The notes beneath the pieces are model-generated. The model saw only the letters and a program-made list of their open reading frames with translations, was not told where the DNA came from and made no database searches. The position numbers and the translations under genes were made by a program. Source: Palleronia abyssalis (lineage in GTDB: Bacteria > Pseudomonadota > Alphaproteobacteria > Rhodobacterales > Rhodobacteraceae). From it: a stretch of 64,000 nt of DNA. The stretch spans positions 62,001-126,000 of the forward strand of contig NZ_ONZF01000005.1 of assembly GCF_900302445.1 (NCBI RefSeq), in the 5' to 3' direction. This document shows positions 14,768 through 24,346 of this stretch, one piece after another. Positions within the stretch are counted from its first letter, which is position 1. The number at the start of each line of letters is the position of its first letter.

Positions 14768-16168
14768 ATGACCAGCCGAGGAACCCGTTATTGGTCCAAT
14801 GGGGCGATTCCGCTCATCGGGCCGGACGTTCTGGGCGAGATTATCGCCGCATGCTCGGATATTTCGGTCGTCGTGTCCGATATGGGTGACATCCTGTCGG
14901 TCATGGTCAATCCGAACCATGAAAGCCACGGCGTGCTGATTGATTGGGAAGGGCAGGACATGAGGTCCTTCCTCGCCTCGGAAAGTATTCCGAAGTTCGA
15001 CCGCAAGATGTCCGAGATCCTGTCGGGGGCAGCGACGTCGCGCCCGGTCGAGTTGAACCATACGGCGAAGACCGGACTGACCTTTCCGCTCAGCTACTCG
15101 TTCCACACCATCGGGCCGGACGGGGCGATCCTGATGATGGGCCGGGATTTGCGGCCGATTGCCCAGATGCAGCAACAGCTTGTCGACGCCCAGATTGCCC
15201 TCGAGCGCGATTACGAGAAGCAGCGCGAGACGTCGACCCGCCTGAAGGTCCTGCTGGAGACAACACGGGACGCGGTCGTGTTCGTCAGTGCCGCATCGGG
15301 GCGCATCGTCGACCTGAATGGTCGCGCGGCGCGCCTGTTGCGTGGAACCCTCGATGAAATAAACGGCACCCTTCTGTCGCGCTGGATCGCATCCCCGGAG
15401 GGCGAGCTGGACCTGCGGGCGCTGGTCGGGGTGGCGCAGGGCGATGACACGACGCCGTTGACCCTTGTCCTTCCGTCGACACGGTCCGAGGTTCAGCTTC
15501 GCCCCACCTTGTTTCGCGCAGCTGGCGAACGGCTGATCCTGTGCCGCTTCGACCGCGGTAGTGAGCCGACGCTGACCAGCGAGACGGACTCGCGGGCCCG
15601 CCGCCTGTTCGAGAACACGCCTGATGGGGTGGTCTTCGTCGACCGGGCCGGCGCGGTTCTGGCGGCGAACGATGCCTTTCTGGCCTTGTCCGATCTAGGC
15701 GACACCGCGGCAGCAAGGTCCAAATCTCTGGCCGATCTGCTTGTGCGCGGTGGCGTCGATGCAAAGGTCATTCTGGATAATGCCGTCCGGAACGGCCAGA
15801 TGAGAAACTACGCGACCCGCCTTGTGACGCCATTCGGCGCCGAGATCCCGGTGGAGATTTCTGCCGTTTATCTTGAGGATCCGTCGAAACCGGCGATTGG
15901 CTTGGCAATTCGCGATACGAGCCGGGCCGACGGCGTGCGCACCGGGACAGTGGAAAGCAACGTGCGGCCAAGCCGGGATCTCGTGGGCTCTGCGACGTTA
16001 AAGGAGATCGTGGCAGAGACGACGGAAGTGATCGAAAAGATTTGCATCGAAACAGCGATCGAGCTGACGGACAACAACCGGGTCGCCGCCGCTGATATGT
16101 TGGGTTTGTCGCGGCAGTCCTTGTATGTGAAGCTCCGCAAGTACGGGCTGCTGACCCGCGAAGACTAG
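14768..16168 (+). CDS. ppsR: Photosystem gene repressor PpsR/CrtJ
   Basis: A 466-residue repressor with an N-terminal PAS-like region (VLGEIIAACSDISVVVSDMG), a Q-linker helix (MQQQLVDAQIALERDYEKQR), two further PAS domains and a C-terminal Fis-type helix-turn-helix (ADMLGLSRQSLYVKLRKYG). Cysteines C259 (RLILCRFD) and C426 (EKICIETA) match the redox cysteines C251 and C424 of Rhodobacter sphaeroides PpsR. The ATG at 14768 gives a near-identical length to that protein. An in-frame ATG at 14708 would overlap ppaA by 29 bases and has no ribosome-binding site. Confidence 0.95.
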   Translation: MTSRGTRYWSNGAIPLIGPDVLGEIIAACSDISVVVSDMGDILSVMVNPNHESHGVLIDWEGQDMRSFLASESIPKFDRKMSEILSGAATSRPVELNHTAKTGLTFPLSYSFHTIGPDGAILMMGRDLRPIAQMQQQLVDAQIALERDYEKQRETSTRLKVLLETTRDAVVFVSAASGRIVDLNGRAARLLRGTLDEINGTLLSRWIASPEGELDLRALVGVAQGDDTTPLTLVLPSTRSEVQLRPTLFRAAGERLILCRFDRGSEPTLTSETDSRARRLFENTPDGVVFVDRAGAVLAANDAFLALSDLGDTAAARSKSLADLLVRGGVDAKVILDNAVRNGQMRNYATRLVTPFGAEIPVEISAVYLEDPSKPAIGLAIRDTSRADGVRTGTVESNVRPSRDLVGSATLKEIVAETTEVIEKICIETAIELTDNNRVAAADMLGLSRQSLYVKLRKYGLLTRED

Positions 16169-16172
16169 GCGA

Positions 16173-16673
16173 TCAGGAAGACCACCGTTCGGTCAGCGGA
16201 CCGGTGCCACCCGTAGTGGGATCCGTCTTTGGCAGGGGAACCCGGGCAATCCGATCGACACTGTCTGCCACCCCATCCTCGATGCGTCGCGTCTCCAATT
16301 GATCCAAGCCCGGTGGATAGGCGCCGCAGACCTGAAACCCGCCGTGGTCGTCTTCCAGTTTGTGACCGGTGCCCGCTGGCAGGATCAGGCAATCGCCCGC
16401 CTTCACCTCGACGGCTTTCCCGCCGGGGCCACCGAGGACAAGCGTCGCGGCCCCCGCGCTCACGGCCAGGGCCTCGTGCGCGTTTGGGTGATAATGGTGG
16501 TATGAGAACACCGACCAGGTCCAGGTTCCGGTCCAGCCGTTCTCCTCCAACCGGGAGCAAATGTCATCCGCCCCCACCCCACTGAACGCGCCTTCGATTA
16601 CCACCACGGGCAGGGCAGAATTGTTCGGAACGCCATTGTTGGACGTGAAATGAAAGACCTGCACCTTGGCCAT
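16173..16673 (-). CDS. Cupin-domain protein
   Basis: A 166-residue small beta-barrel protein. The first cupin motif appears as SYHHYHPNAHEALAV (about residues 57-71) and the second as AGDCLILPAGTGHKLEDD, so metal-binding histidines are present. Substrate is not recognisable; many such proteins are uncharacterised or act in sugar or small-molecule metabolism. It is convergent with ppsR, with only four bases between the two stop codons, and divergent from the HNH gene. No functional link to photosynthesis is evident. Confidence 0.8.
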   Translation of the reverse strand: MAKVQVFHFTSNNGVPNNSALPVVVIEGAFSGVGADDICSRLEENGWTGTWTWSVFSYHHYHPNAHEALAVSAGAATLVLGGPGGKAVEVKAGDCLILPAGTGHKLEDDHGGFQVCGAYPPGLDQLETRRIEDGVADSVDRIARVPLPKTDPTTGGTGPLTERWSS

Positions 16674-16766
16674 GGTCGATACGACTCCGTGTTTTCAGGC
16701 AGAACGCAAAGGTCCGACGTCAGGTTCATCCTTGCCGCGGTGCCGCAGCCGACCGATCTTGGGGCC

Positions 16767-17072
16767 ATGGAAGATGCCATCCCCATATGCGGCCTCTGCG
16801 GTCGGCCGATCCCACCGGACGTTCCGCAAAGCCTGCATCATTTGATCCCGAAGCTTCGCGGCGGGAAGGGTGGCCCGACCGTCCTTCTGCACCAAGTTTG
16901 TCACAGCGAGATTCACGCGACCCTTTCGGAGGCCGAATTGGCGCGTTCCTACAACACGATCAATGCCTTGCGGTCCCACCCCAGGCTTGAGAAATTCGCT
17001 GCGTGGGTTTCGAAACGGCCACCTTCGTTCCGCTCGAAGATTCCCACGGGGCCAAGGAAGCGCCGCAGATGA
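16767..17072 (+). CDS. HNH nuclease-family protein
   Basis: A 101-residue protein starting MEDAIPICGLCGRPIPPDV. It combines a CxxC pair, SLHHLIPKLRGGKGG and a second zinc/metal motif LHQVCHSEIHATL, the layout of small HNH nuclease-like proteins. The C-terminus is very basic (RSKIPTGPRKRRR), consistent with nucleic-acid binding. Similar proteins are widespread in alphaproteobacteria; the substrate is unknown. It is followed after 16 bases by an EamA transporter on the same strand. Confidence 0.8.
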   Translation: MEDAIPICGLCGRPIPPDVPQSLHHLIPKLRGGKGGPTVLLHQVCHSEIHATLSEAELARSYNTINALRSHPRLEKFAAWVSKRPPSFRSKIPTGPRKRRR

Positions 17073-17088
17073 CCAGGACGACCGTCCC

Positions 17089-17985
17089 GTGATATCCTTG
17101 CGATGGGCCGCGATAGGCGCGGTCATTCTCGCCGCCGCGTTGTGGGGCAGCACCGGCACGATCCAAGCGCTTTTGCCGGAGGGGCGTGCGCCCGTGGCAG
17201 TCGGGGCATTGCGCCTTATCGTCGGCGCCGCCACGCTTTTGCTGATGGCTGCGGTCCGGCCGGACAGCCGTGCTGCCTTCGCTGGCCTGCCATGGCGCGG
17301 CGTGGCGTTTTCGGGCATCGCGATCTGTGCCTACAACCTTTTGTTCTTTTGGTCCGTCTCGCTGACCGGGGTCGGGATTGGGACGGCCATCACCATCGGC
17401 AGCGCGCCAGTCTGGACATCGCTCTATGAGATCGCAATCGCACGCCGTCGTCCGCCGCCGCGCGCCTTGGTGGGACAAGCTATTTCGATCATGGGTGTCT
17501 TGATCCTCGCCACGTCCGGTCAATCCGGTCAGGCCGGGGGCGTCGGGATCCTCCTCGCGCTAGGCGCGGGCGCCTGCTATGCGGCCTATTCGGTGTCGAC
17601 CTCGCGGATCGGACACACGGCGCCTTCGGTCTCCATTGCCGCCGCGACGTTCCTCGTGGCAGCGCTTTGTGCCGCGCCGGTCCTGATCTTCGTCCCACTC
17701 GGCTGGCTTGCGGGTCCAGTGCCTTGGGCGGCCATGGCCTTCCTGGGAATTGGCGCCACCGGGCTATCCTACGCCCTGTATACGTGGGGACTGACGCATA
17801 TCACGGCGTCATCTGCAGTGACCCTCGCGTTGGTCGAGCCGTTGACGGCCTGGATTCTTGCCACGGTCGTCGTTCTCGAGCCTCTGACGTCGGGCGCGGT
17901 TCTTGGGGCACTTCTGGTTTTTGCGGGTCTGGTCCTCGTGACCACTGCTTCAGCGAGGACGCGTGCGCCCTTATCGAACGCCTAG
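17089..17985 (+). CDS. EamA/DMT-superfamily transporter
   Basis: A 298-residue membrane protein with ten predicted hydrophobic helices in two EamA repeats. The first begins AAIGAVILAAALWGSTGTIQ and the second GILLALGAGACYAAYSVSTS. The likely start is GTG at 17089 (VISLRWAAIG), with AGGA about a dozen bases upstream. Substrate cannot be told; family members export amino acids or other metabolites. Its stop overlaps the stop of the convergent RND gene within the shared palindrome CTAG. Confidence 0.85.
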   Translation: MISLRWAAIGAVILAAALWGSTGTIQALLPEGRAPVAVGALRLIVGAATLLLMAAVRPDSRAAFAGLPWRGVAFSGIAICAYNLLFFWSVSLTGVGIGTAITIGSAPVWTSLYEIAIARRRPPPRALVGQAISIMGVLILATSGQSGQAGGVGILLALGAGACYAAYSVSTSRIGHTAPSVSIAAATFLVAALCAAPVLIFVPLGWLAGPVPWAAMAFLGIGATGLSYALYTWGLTHITASSAVTLALVEPLTAWILATVVVLEPLTSGAVLGALLVFAGLVLVTTASARTRAPLSNA

Positions 17986-20900
17986 GCCGATCCACCCTGG
18001 CGCGGTCCCAACCGCACGGCAGCGCCAAGGGCGACGAGCGTCAGGATCAAGGCCGTTCCCAGGATGAACAGCGCGAAGGCAATGGCAGCCCCCGCATCGG
18101 GGAGTCCGGGTACGTCTCCGGTGACGATCCACGTCCCCAACGTCGCCGCGAAGACGCAGATCACGGCAAAGGCCGCCCCAAGAACGGGGCCGCGCGTTCC
18201 CCTGGACCGCGGAGACACGGCGCGGCGTAGCGCGGAAAAGGCGCGGCGCGTATCCTCCTGCATCGCAAGAAGGGCAGGGACCAGTAAAAGCACCAGCACC
18301 ATGCCGAACCCAAGCCCGTAGACCAGAGTGATGACCGTCGGCTTCAGGAATTGCGCTTGGCTTGAGGATTCGTAAAGAAGCGGCGCAAGCCCCAGAACGG
18401 TCGTCAGGGTCGTCAGAAGAACGGGCCGCAGGCGGTCGCAAGCGGCATCCACGATGGCGGGTCGCATGGCCCTGTCCTGGGAATACTCGTCCACCGTGGT
18501 GACCAGAACGATGGAGTCGTTGATGATGATGCCTGTCATCCCGATCAGTCCCACGACCGAGAACATCGAAAGCGGAACCTCCCAGATATAGTGGCCCCAG
18601 ACGGCCCCGATCAGACCGAAGGGGATGATCGACATGATGACCAGCGGTCGTGTCCAGCTTGCGAAGATCCACGACAGGACAAGGTAGATTCCTAGAAGGC
18701 AGAACAGGAAGCCGATCAGCGCGTCGTTCAGAAACTCGTCTTCCTGCTCGGACAGGCCCGACAGCTCGGTCGAGACGCCATAGCGTTCCTGCAGGCGGGG
18801 CAGGATGTCGTCGGACAGGATCGTCATGACCTCGGCCGCGCGGGCCGGATCGTCCCCCGCCAGATCGCCGGTGACCGTGACTTCGCGGACGCCGTTCTCG
18901 CGACGGATGGTGGAAAAACCGTCCTGTACCGTGACGTTCACGATATCTTTCAGCATCGCTGTCCCGCCCGAGGCCGTCGGCAGGATCACGCGATCCAGGA
19001 AATCGGCGGTGAACTCGTCCTCCGGCAGCTCGACCCGGATCGCGGCAGAGCGTGTCCCGTCCGGGTAGGTCGCCGCCTCAATCCCCTCCAGGCGATCGCG
19101 CAGGATGCGGCCGATCCCGTCAATAGTGAATCCGAGCGCTTCGCCCTGTGCGGTCAGATCGAGGACGTATTCCTGCTTGTCGTAGGCAAGACTGTCCTCA
19201 AGCGCCGAGACCTCGCCGAATCCCGACAGCTCGGATTTCAGGGCCTCGGCCGCGTCCTTCAGGATCTGCGTTTCGGCCCCCGACAAACGCACGTCGATTG
19301 CGTCCCCTCCAGGCCCCGAGCGCCAGCCGCGAAACGACAGCTCTTGCATGTTCGGATGACGCGGGACGGCGTCCTGAAGGGCCGCGACGAATTCGAAGCT
19401 GGAATATGGGCGCAGATCCGGGTCGATCAGCTCGATGGAGATCGCACCAAGCTGATCGGGTTCCAGGTTCTCGGTCCCCGAGAGGCTTCGCCCGGCATTG
19501 CCCCCGATCTCGGCCAGGGCGTAGTCGATCGGGTTTGCGCCATAGTCTTCTGCGTATTGCGCACCCAACTCGTCCAGGGCCTGCTGGATCAGGGCCAGCT
19601 GCTCCAGCGTGTCCTCGCGCGGGGTCCCTGCCTGCATCGCGAAGTTGCCGGTAACGGATCCCCGCTCGGGCGAGTCAAAGAAACGCCATTGTACCTGACC
19701 GGAGATGAAAAGGACCGCGATAAAGGCTAGCAAGGATAACGCCCCGGCAAGCACGGGATAGCGCGCCTTCGTCACCAACCGCATGAGGGGGCGGAACGCA
19801 TGATCGCGCAGCCATCCGAAACCCCGGTTCACCATCCGGGACGGCGCATCGTACCAGTGTTTCTTGGCCGAGTGGGCCAACGCATGGGACAGGTGGTTCG
19901 GTAGGATCAGGAAGCATTCGATCAGGCTGGCGATCAGGACCGCGATGACCGTGAAGGGGATGTCGGCGATCAGTGCGCCGAACGTGCCGCCGATGACCAC
20001 CAACCCGAAAAAGGCGATCACGGTGGTGATCGTGGCCGAAAAGACCGGTGGGAACATGCGCCGCGCCGCGTTCTCGGCCGCGGTGACGGGGTCTTCGCCC
20101 AGCCGCCGGACGCGGAAATCGGCGTGCTCGCCCACCACGATGGCGTCGTCGACGACGATGCCCAGCGTGATGATCAGCGCGAACAGAGAGATCATGTTGA
20201 TCGTCAGCCCACCAGCATACATCAGCGCAATCGCCGCGGTCATGGCAACCGGGATGCCGGCCGCCACCCAGAACGCGATGCGGGCGTTGAGGAACAGGAA
20301 CAACAGGCCGACGACCAGCGCCAGGCCCATCGCGCCGTTGTCCAGCAGGATGTCCAGACGCCCCGAGATGTATTCGGCGCGGCCGCGGATCAGGTCGATT
20401 TCGACCCCTTCCGGCAGGGTGGGGCGAACCTGCGCCGCCACCTCCTCGACCTGGGCCTGGATCTGCAGCGCGTCGCCCTGCTGGGACCGCTGAACCTGGA
20501 TCGACACGGCGGGGTTGTCGCCGACGAAATAGGCTCGTTCGCGGTCGGCCCCTTCGACGACGACGCGGGCCACGTCACCCACGGTCAGGGGCGGCCCGTC
20601 CGCGCGGGATCGCAGGACGACATCGGAAATCTGCGCGGCCGTCCGACTTTCCGTGCCGGCCCGGACCCGTGCGGTGCCCCCCACATCGCCTGCGGGGGAG
20701 GCATCGGTTTCCGCGCCGATGGCGCTGGCGATCTCGGCCAGTGTCAGGTCGTACTGGACCAGCGTCAGCGAGGGGACCTCGATCACGGTCTCCGGCGCGG
20801 CGATGCCTTGCGTGATGGTCCGCGTCACGCCCGCCTGGAACAGTTGCGTCACGAAATCGTCGGCGATGCGGGCCAACTGATCGACGCCGACCGGACCTGT

Positions 20901-21329
20901 GATGACCACGTCGGTCACGCGATCGCGCCACCCGCCGGATCGGATCTCGGGTTCCTCGGCCGAGGCCGGAAGGTCGGAAAGACCGTCAAGCGCCTCTTCG
21001 ACATCCGCGTTCGCGACGGCCATGTCGTAATTCGGCTCGAACTCGACCTCGATCGAGGCACGCCCTTCGGACGAGCGGGATTCAACTTCGACCACGCCTT
21101 CGACCGCGATCAGCGCAGGCTCCATCACGCTGACGATAGCGTCGTCGACCGCTTCGGCCCCGGCGCCGGGCCAGGCGATCGAGATGTCGATATTGTCCGA
21201 GATCACGTCGGGGAAGAACTGCGCGCGCATTCGTGGAAGTGCCGCGATTCCAAGTGCCAGAAGGATCAGCAAGAGCAGGTTGGCGGCGGTGCGGTGGCGG
21301 GTGAAATACCCCAGAAGCGAACCGATCAT
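17982..21329 (-). CDS. RND efflux transporter permease
   Basis: A 1115-residue inner-membrane pump of the AcrB/HAE1-like type. It has an N-terminal helix (residues about 12-30), a large periplasmic domain, a helix bundle from about residue 330 containing IITLGIVVDDAIVVGEHADF (the proton-relay Asp pair region), a second periplasmic domain and a second bundle with GLIGMTGIIINDSIVLVTTV. Its ATG overlaps the stop of the upstream membrane-fusion gene by four bases, so the two form an operon. No outer-membrane TolC is adjacent. Substrate is unknown. Confidence 0.92.
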   Translation of the reverse strand: MIGSLLGYFTRHRTAANLLLLILLALGIAALPRMRAQFFPDVISDNIDISIAWPGAGAEAVDDAIVSVMEPALIAVEGVVEVESRSSEGRASIEVEFEPNYDMAVANADVEEALDGLSDLPASAEEPEIRSGGWRDRVTDVVITGPVGVDQLARIADDFVTQLFQAGVTRTITQGIAAPETVIEVPSLTLVQYDLTLAEIASAIGAETDASPAGDVGGTARVRAGTESRTAAQISDVVLRSRADGPPLTVGDVARVVVEGADRERAYFVGDNPAVSIQVQRSQQGDALQIQAQVEEVAAQVRPTLPEGVEIDLIRGRAEYISGRLDILLDNGAMGLALVVGLLFLFLNARIAFWVAAGIPVAMTAAIALMYAGGLTINMISLFALIITLGIVVDDAIVVGEHADFRVRRLGEDPVTAAENAARRMFPPVFSATITTVIAFFGLVVIGGTFGALIADIPFTVIAVLIASLIECFLILPNHLSHALAHSAKKHWYDAPSRMVNRGFGWLRDHAFRPLMRLVTKARYPVLAGALSLLAFIAVLFISGQVQWRFFDSPERGSVTGNFAMQAGTPREDTLEQLALIQQALDELGAQYAEDYGANPIDYALAEIGGNAGRSLSGTENLEPDQLGAISIELIDPDLRPYSSFEFVAALQDAVPRHPNMQELSFRGWRSGPGGDAIDVRLSGAETQILKDAAEALKSELSGFGEVSALEDSLAYDKQEYVLDLTAQGEALGFTIDGIGRILRDRLEGIEAATYPDGTRSAAIRVELPEDEFTADFLDRVILPTASGGTAMLKDIVNVTVQDGFSTIRRENGVREVTVTGDLAGDDPARAAEVMTILSDDILPRLQERYGVSTELSGLSEQEDEFLNDALIGFLFCLLGIYLVLSWIFASWTRPLVIMSIIPFGLIGAVWGHYIWEVPLSMFSVVGLIGMTGIIINDSIVLVTTVDEYSQDRAMRPAIVDAACDRLRPVLLTTLTTVLGLAPLLYESSSQAQFLKPTVITLVYGLGFGMVLVLLLVPALLAMQEDTRRAFSALRRAVSPRSRGTRGPVLGAAFAVICVFAATLGTWIVTGDVPGLPDAGAAIAFALFILGTALILTLVALGAAVRLGPRQGGSA

Positions 21330-22792
21330 CCCCCGCGCGTCCCTTCAAGCCGTTCCACGACCTGGGCCGGGACCTGCGCTTTCTGAAGCTGGGCCAACAC
21401 CCGCGCCTTGGCCTCCTCGGGCATGCGGGCGTTGTCTTCGACCATCGCGATCAGCGCCGCGCGCCGCTCCGGGGTCAGGTCCATCATCTGGGCGCTGTCC
21501 TCGGCGGCCGGGGCGTCACCGTCGGACTGGCGCAACGGGCGCACCTTGATCCCCGTCCCCAGAAGGGGGGAGCGTTCGGCCACGACCTCGGCCCCTTCCA
21601 GGTCGGGGGCCCGCACCAGAACGCTATCGCCCTGGGTTCGCAGCAGTTCGACCTGGGCCAATTGGAGGCGGTCGTCGTCGGACAGATACAGAACCGTCTG
21701 TGCCGCATCGACGGCGCTGGCGGGAAGCTGGGCAACATTCTCCAACGGGGGCTCGGTCACGCGGACCCTTGCAAAATCCCCGGGGCGGAAGCCCTGAGGC
21801 TCTTCCAGCCGCGCAAACAGCCGGCGGCCAGTCTCCCCCGTTCCGACAGCCGGGGCTTCGCGGGTGATGGTGGCGGGCGACGTCAGGGTGTATCCGCCAA
21901 CTTCGAGACTGACGGTCGCCTGTTCGGCCGCCAGGGTGCCGTCCTCGTTCAGCAAACGTACGTAATCGGGGGTGGACAGGCGAAACGCGATTTCGAGGCG
22001 ACCGGGGTCGATCAACGTCGCTAGTTGCTCGTTGGTGGAAACCAACCCCCCTTCGCTGACCGTGAGGTCAGAGATCGTCCCGGCAAACGCCGCTTCGATC
22101 CGGGTGTCAGCCAATGTGCGCTGGGCCTCGGCGACCGCAATTTCTCGGCGCGACAAGGCGGTGCGGGCCTGTGCGACGCGGGCATCGGCCTGCTGCGCGG
22201 CCGATCGCCGCGACAGAACCTGTTGGCGGGCGGACGCGGCCGAGATCTCCGCTTCCTCGACAGAGGCTTCCGTGCCCACGCCGCGGTCGGCGAGGTCGCG
22301 TTGCCGTGCCAGTGCTCTTTCACGCAAGTCGGCCTGTTCTCGGGCGGCGTCCACATCCTCGACCGCCAGTTCGGCGGCCGCCTGGGCATCGCTCCGTTCA
22401 GCCTCGGCATCCTGAAGGTCGGCTTCGGCCAGGGCGAGGGTGGTTTCGGCATCGGTAGGATCGATCGCGAACAGAAGCTGACCCTCGGTCACGCGCCCGC
22501 CTTCCTCGACGCCGGGCCCAAGCTCGATCACGCGTCCGGCCACGGGCGCCCGCAGGTCGAGGGACCGGCGCGCGCGGATTTCGCCGAAACTCGTCAAGGT
22601 GGGGGTGATCGTCTGCTGCGTGACGAAGACGACGTTCGCAGCGAACACCTGCTCTCGCCCCGGCCGCTGACCCGGTTCGCGATTTGCGCGTTCCTGCAAC
22701 GCGTCGCGTAGGCTTCCCCCTGCCAACGCAAGAAGCCCCGCCGTGATAGCCAGCAAAAAAAGGCCGGTCAGGGCCCGCGTCAGAAATCGCAT
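21326..22792 (-). CDS. RND efflux periplasmic adaptor (membrane fusion protein)
   Basis: A 488-residue HlyD/AcrA-like adaptor starting MRFLTRALTGLFLLAITAG, an N-terminal membrane anchor. Next come a lipoyl-like segment (LRAPVAGRVIELGPGVEEGG), a long Ala/Glu/Arg-rich coiled-coil hairpin (about residues 120-230) and a beta-barrel domain. The C-terminal region (DLTPERRAALIAMVEDNARM) is a short helical extension. It links the coupled RND permease to an outer-membrane channel. The ATG at 22792 is preferred to an upstream in-frame start lacking the signal-anchor position. Confidence 0.9.
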   Translation of the reverse strand: MRFLTRALTGLFLLAITAGLLALAGGSLRDALQERANREPGQRPGREQVFAANVVFVTQQTITPTLTSFGEIRARRSLDLRAPVAGRVIELGPGVEEGGRVTEGQLLFAIDPTDAETTLALAEADLQDAEAERSDAQAAAELAVEDVDAAREQADLRERALARQRDLADRGVGTEASVEEAEISAASARQQVLSRRSAAQQADARVAQARTALSRREIAVAEAQRTLADTRIEAAFAGTISDLTVSEGGLVSTNEQLATLIDPGRLEIAFRLSTPDYVRLLNEDGTLAAEQATVSLEVGGYTLTSPATITREAPAVGTGETGRRLFARLEEPQGFRPGDFARVRVTEPPLENVAQLPASAVDAAQTVLYLSDDDRLQLAQVELLRTQGDSVLVRAPDLEGAEVVAERSPLLGTGIKVRPLRQSDGDAPAAEDSAQMMDLTPERRAALIAMVEDNARMPEEAKARVLAQLQKAQVPAQVVERLEGTRGG

Positions 22793-22902
22793 GCGTCGAA
22801 TATCTCCGGATCTGTGTGCAGTATAGACCGTCACCTTGCGGGCACAAAGCACGCCGGTGTGAGTGATACGTCATGCCACGCCGGCTCCGTCGCGAAGCTC
22901 TG

Positions 22903-23445
22903 CTATTTTCTGCGCTTGTGCTCGTCGAGCCTGGGCATGATCTCGATGAAGTTGCAGGGACGGTGCCGGTAATCCAACTGCCATTTGAGGATCTCGTCCC
23001 ACGCGTCCTTGCACGCGCCGGTCGAACCGGGAAGCGCGAACAAATACGTCCCGTTCCGTACACCGCCGCAGGCCCTGCTCTGCACGGCAGAGGTTCCGAT
23101 CTTCTGCATTGAGATCAGGGTGAAGACCGTCCCGAAGGCGTCGATCTCCTTCTCGTAGACATCGCGATGGGCTTCGACCGTAACATCCCGCCCGGTCAGC
23201 CCGGTCCCGCCGGTCGACAGAACCACGTCGACGGCATCGCCATCGCACCAATCGCGCAACTGGTGCGCGATGGCGACCCGGTCGTCCTTGAGAAGGGCAC
23301 GCGCGGACAGGGTGTGGCCCGCCTCCTCCAGTCTGGCGACAAGCGTATCGCCTGACCGGTCGTCCCCCATCTCGCGGGTGTCGCTGACGGTCAGGACGGC
23401 AATACGGGCCGGGATGAACGCGCGCGTTTCGTCGATGCGGGACAT
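22903..23445 (-). CDS. moaB: Molybdenum cofactor biosynthesis protein B
   Basis: A 180-residue MoaB/MogA-fold protein. The motifs VVLSTGGTGLTGRDVT and FALPGSTGACKDAWDEI are the molybdopterin-binding loops of this family, which adenylylates molybdopterin or has a related role. Length and motifs fit MoaB rather than the longer MoeA. It lies 26 bases downstream of the YghU-like gene on the same strand, with the uracil-DNA glycosylase further upstream. Confidence 0.92.
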   Translation of the reverse strand: MSRIDETRAFIPARIAVLTVSDTREMGDDRSGDTLVARLEEAGHTLSARALLKDDRVAIAHQLRDWCDGDAVDVVLSTGGTGLTGRDVTVEAHRDVYEKEIDAFGTVFTLISMQKIGTSAVQSRACGGVRNGTYLFALPGSTGACKDAWDEILKWQLDYRHRPCNFIEIMPRLDEHKRRK

Positions 23446-23471
23446 GTCGGGGCTGGCCTTGTCGGTGTGGA

Positions 23472-24296
23472 TCAGAGGTCGAGCTTGTCGAAATCCGAAG
23501 GTGCGTGCCGCTCCAGAAGGAAGTCATCCCCCTTGCGGTTCACGCGCTTGCCACGTTGCACGCCGGGGCGGGCGTCGATCTCTTTCGCCCAGCGGATGAC
23601 ATGCTCGTATTCATGGACGCTCAGGAACTCGCCGGCCTCGTAGGCCTCGCCGAAGACCATGCGCCCGTACCAAGGGAAGGTCGCCATGTCCGCGATGGTA
23701 TAATCGTCCCCGGACAGGAACCGATGCTCGGCCAGATGCCGGTCCAACACGTCCAGCTGGCGCTTCGTTTCCATGGCGAACCGGTTGATCGGGTATTCCA
23801 TCGGTTCGGGCGCGTAGGCATAGAAATGGCCGAAGCCACCGCCGAGATAAGGCGCCGAGCCCTGAAGCCAGAACAGCCAGGACAGCATTTCGGGACGGTT
23901 TGGCCCCAGGAATACATCATAGCGCTCGGCCAGGTGCATCAGGATTGCCGCGGATTCGAACACGCGGAGGGGCGTTTCGCCGGATCGGTCCAAAAGGGCC
24001 GGGATCTTCGAGTTCGGATTGACCGATACGAAGCCGGACGCGAACTGGTCGCCATTCGCGATGTCGATCATCCAGGCGTCATACTCCGCGGGATACCCGG
24101 CTTCGAGCAGCTCCTCGAACAGGATCGTGACCTTCTGCCCGTTCGGCGTCCCCATGGAGTAAAGCTGGTAGGGGTGTTCCCCCTCCGGCAAATCCTTGTC
24201 ATGGGTGGAGCCGGCGATGGGACGGTTCAGGCTGGCCCATTTGCCGCCCGACTCCGTGTCCCAGGTCCAGACCTTGGGTGGCGTATAGTTGGTCAT
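23472..24296 (-). CDS. yghU: YghU-type glutathione S-transferase / disulfide-bond oxidoreductase
   Basis: A 274-residue protein starting MTNYTPPKVWTWDTESGGKW, the distinctive YghU N-terminus. A thioredoxin-fold domain follows (YSMGTPNGQKVTILFEELLE, NPNSKIPALLDRSG), then the all-helical GST C-terminal domain (MATFPWYGRMVFGEAYEAGE). YghU-type GSTs bind two glutathione molecules and have disulfide reductase activity. The start at 24296 is chosen by family alignment; longer in-frame readings enter the UDG terminator region. It is flanked by moaB and udg on the same strand. Confidence 0.92.
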   Translation of the reverse strand: MTNYTPPKVWTWDTESGGKWASLNRPIAGSTHDKDLPEGEHPYQLYSMGTPNGQKVTILFEELLEAGYPAEYDAWMIDIANGDQFASGFVSVNPNSKIPALLDRSGETPLRVFESAAILMHLAERYDVFLGPNRPEMLSWLFWLQGSAPYLGGGFGHFYAYAPEPMEYPINRFAMETKRQLDVLDRHLAEHRFLSGDDYTIADMATFPWYGRMVFGEAYEAGEFLSVHEYEHVIRWAKEIDARPGVQRGKRVNRKGDDFLLERHAPSDFDKLDL

Positions 24297-24319
24297 GTTG
24301 GCTCTCCTGCCGGTTTGGG

Positions 24320-24346
24320 CGGAGGGTAACGCCCCTGCGCCCTCCG
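24320..24346 (-). terminator. Stem-loop after the uracil-DNA glycosylase gene
   Basis: CGGAGGG at 24320-24326 pairs perfectly with CCCTCCG at 24340-24346 around a 13-base loop. It begins directly after the UDG stop codon on the minus strand. There is no T-tract, so it may be a weak terminator or RNA-stability hairpin ahead of yghU. Confidence 0.5.
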
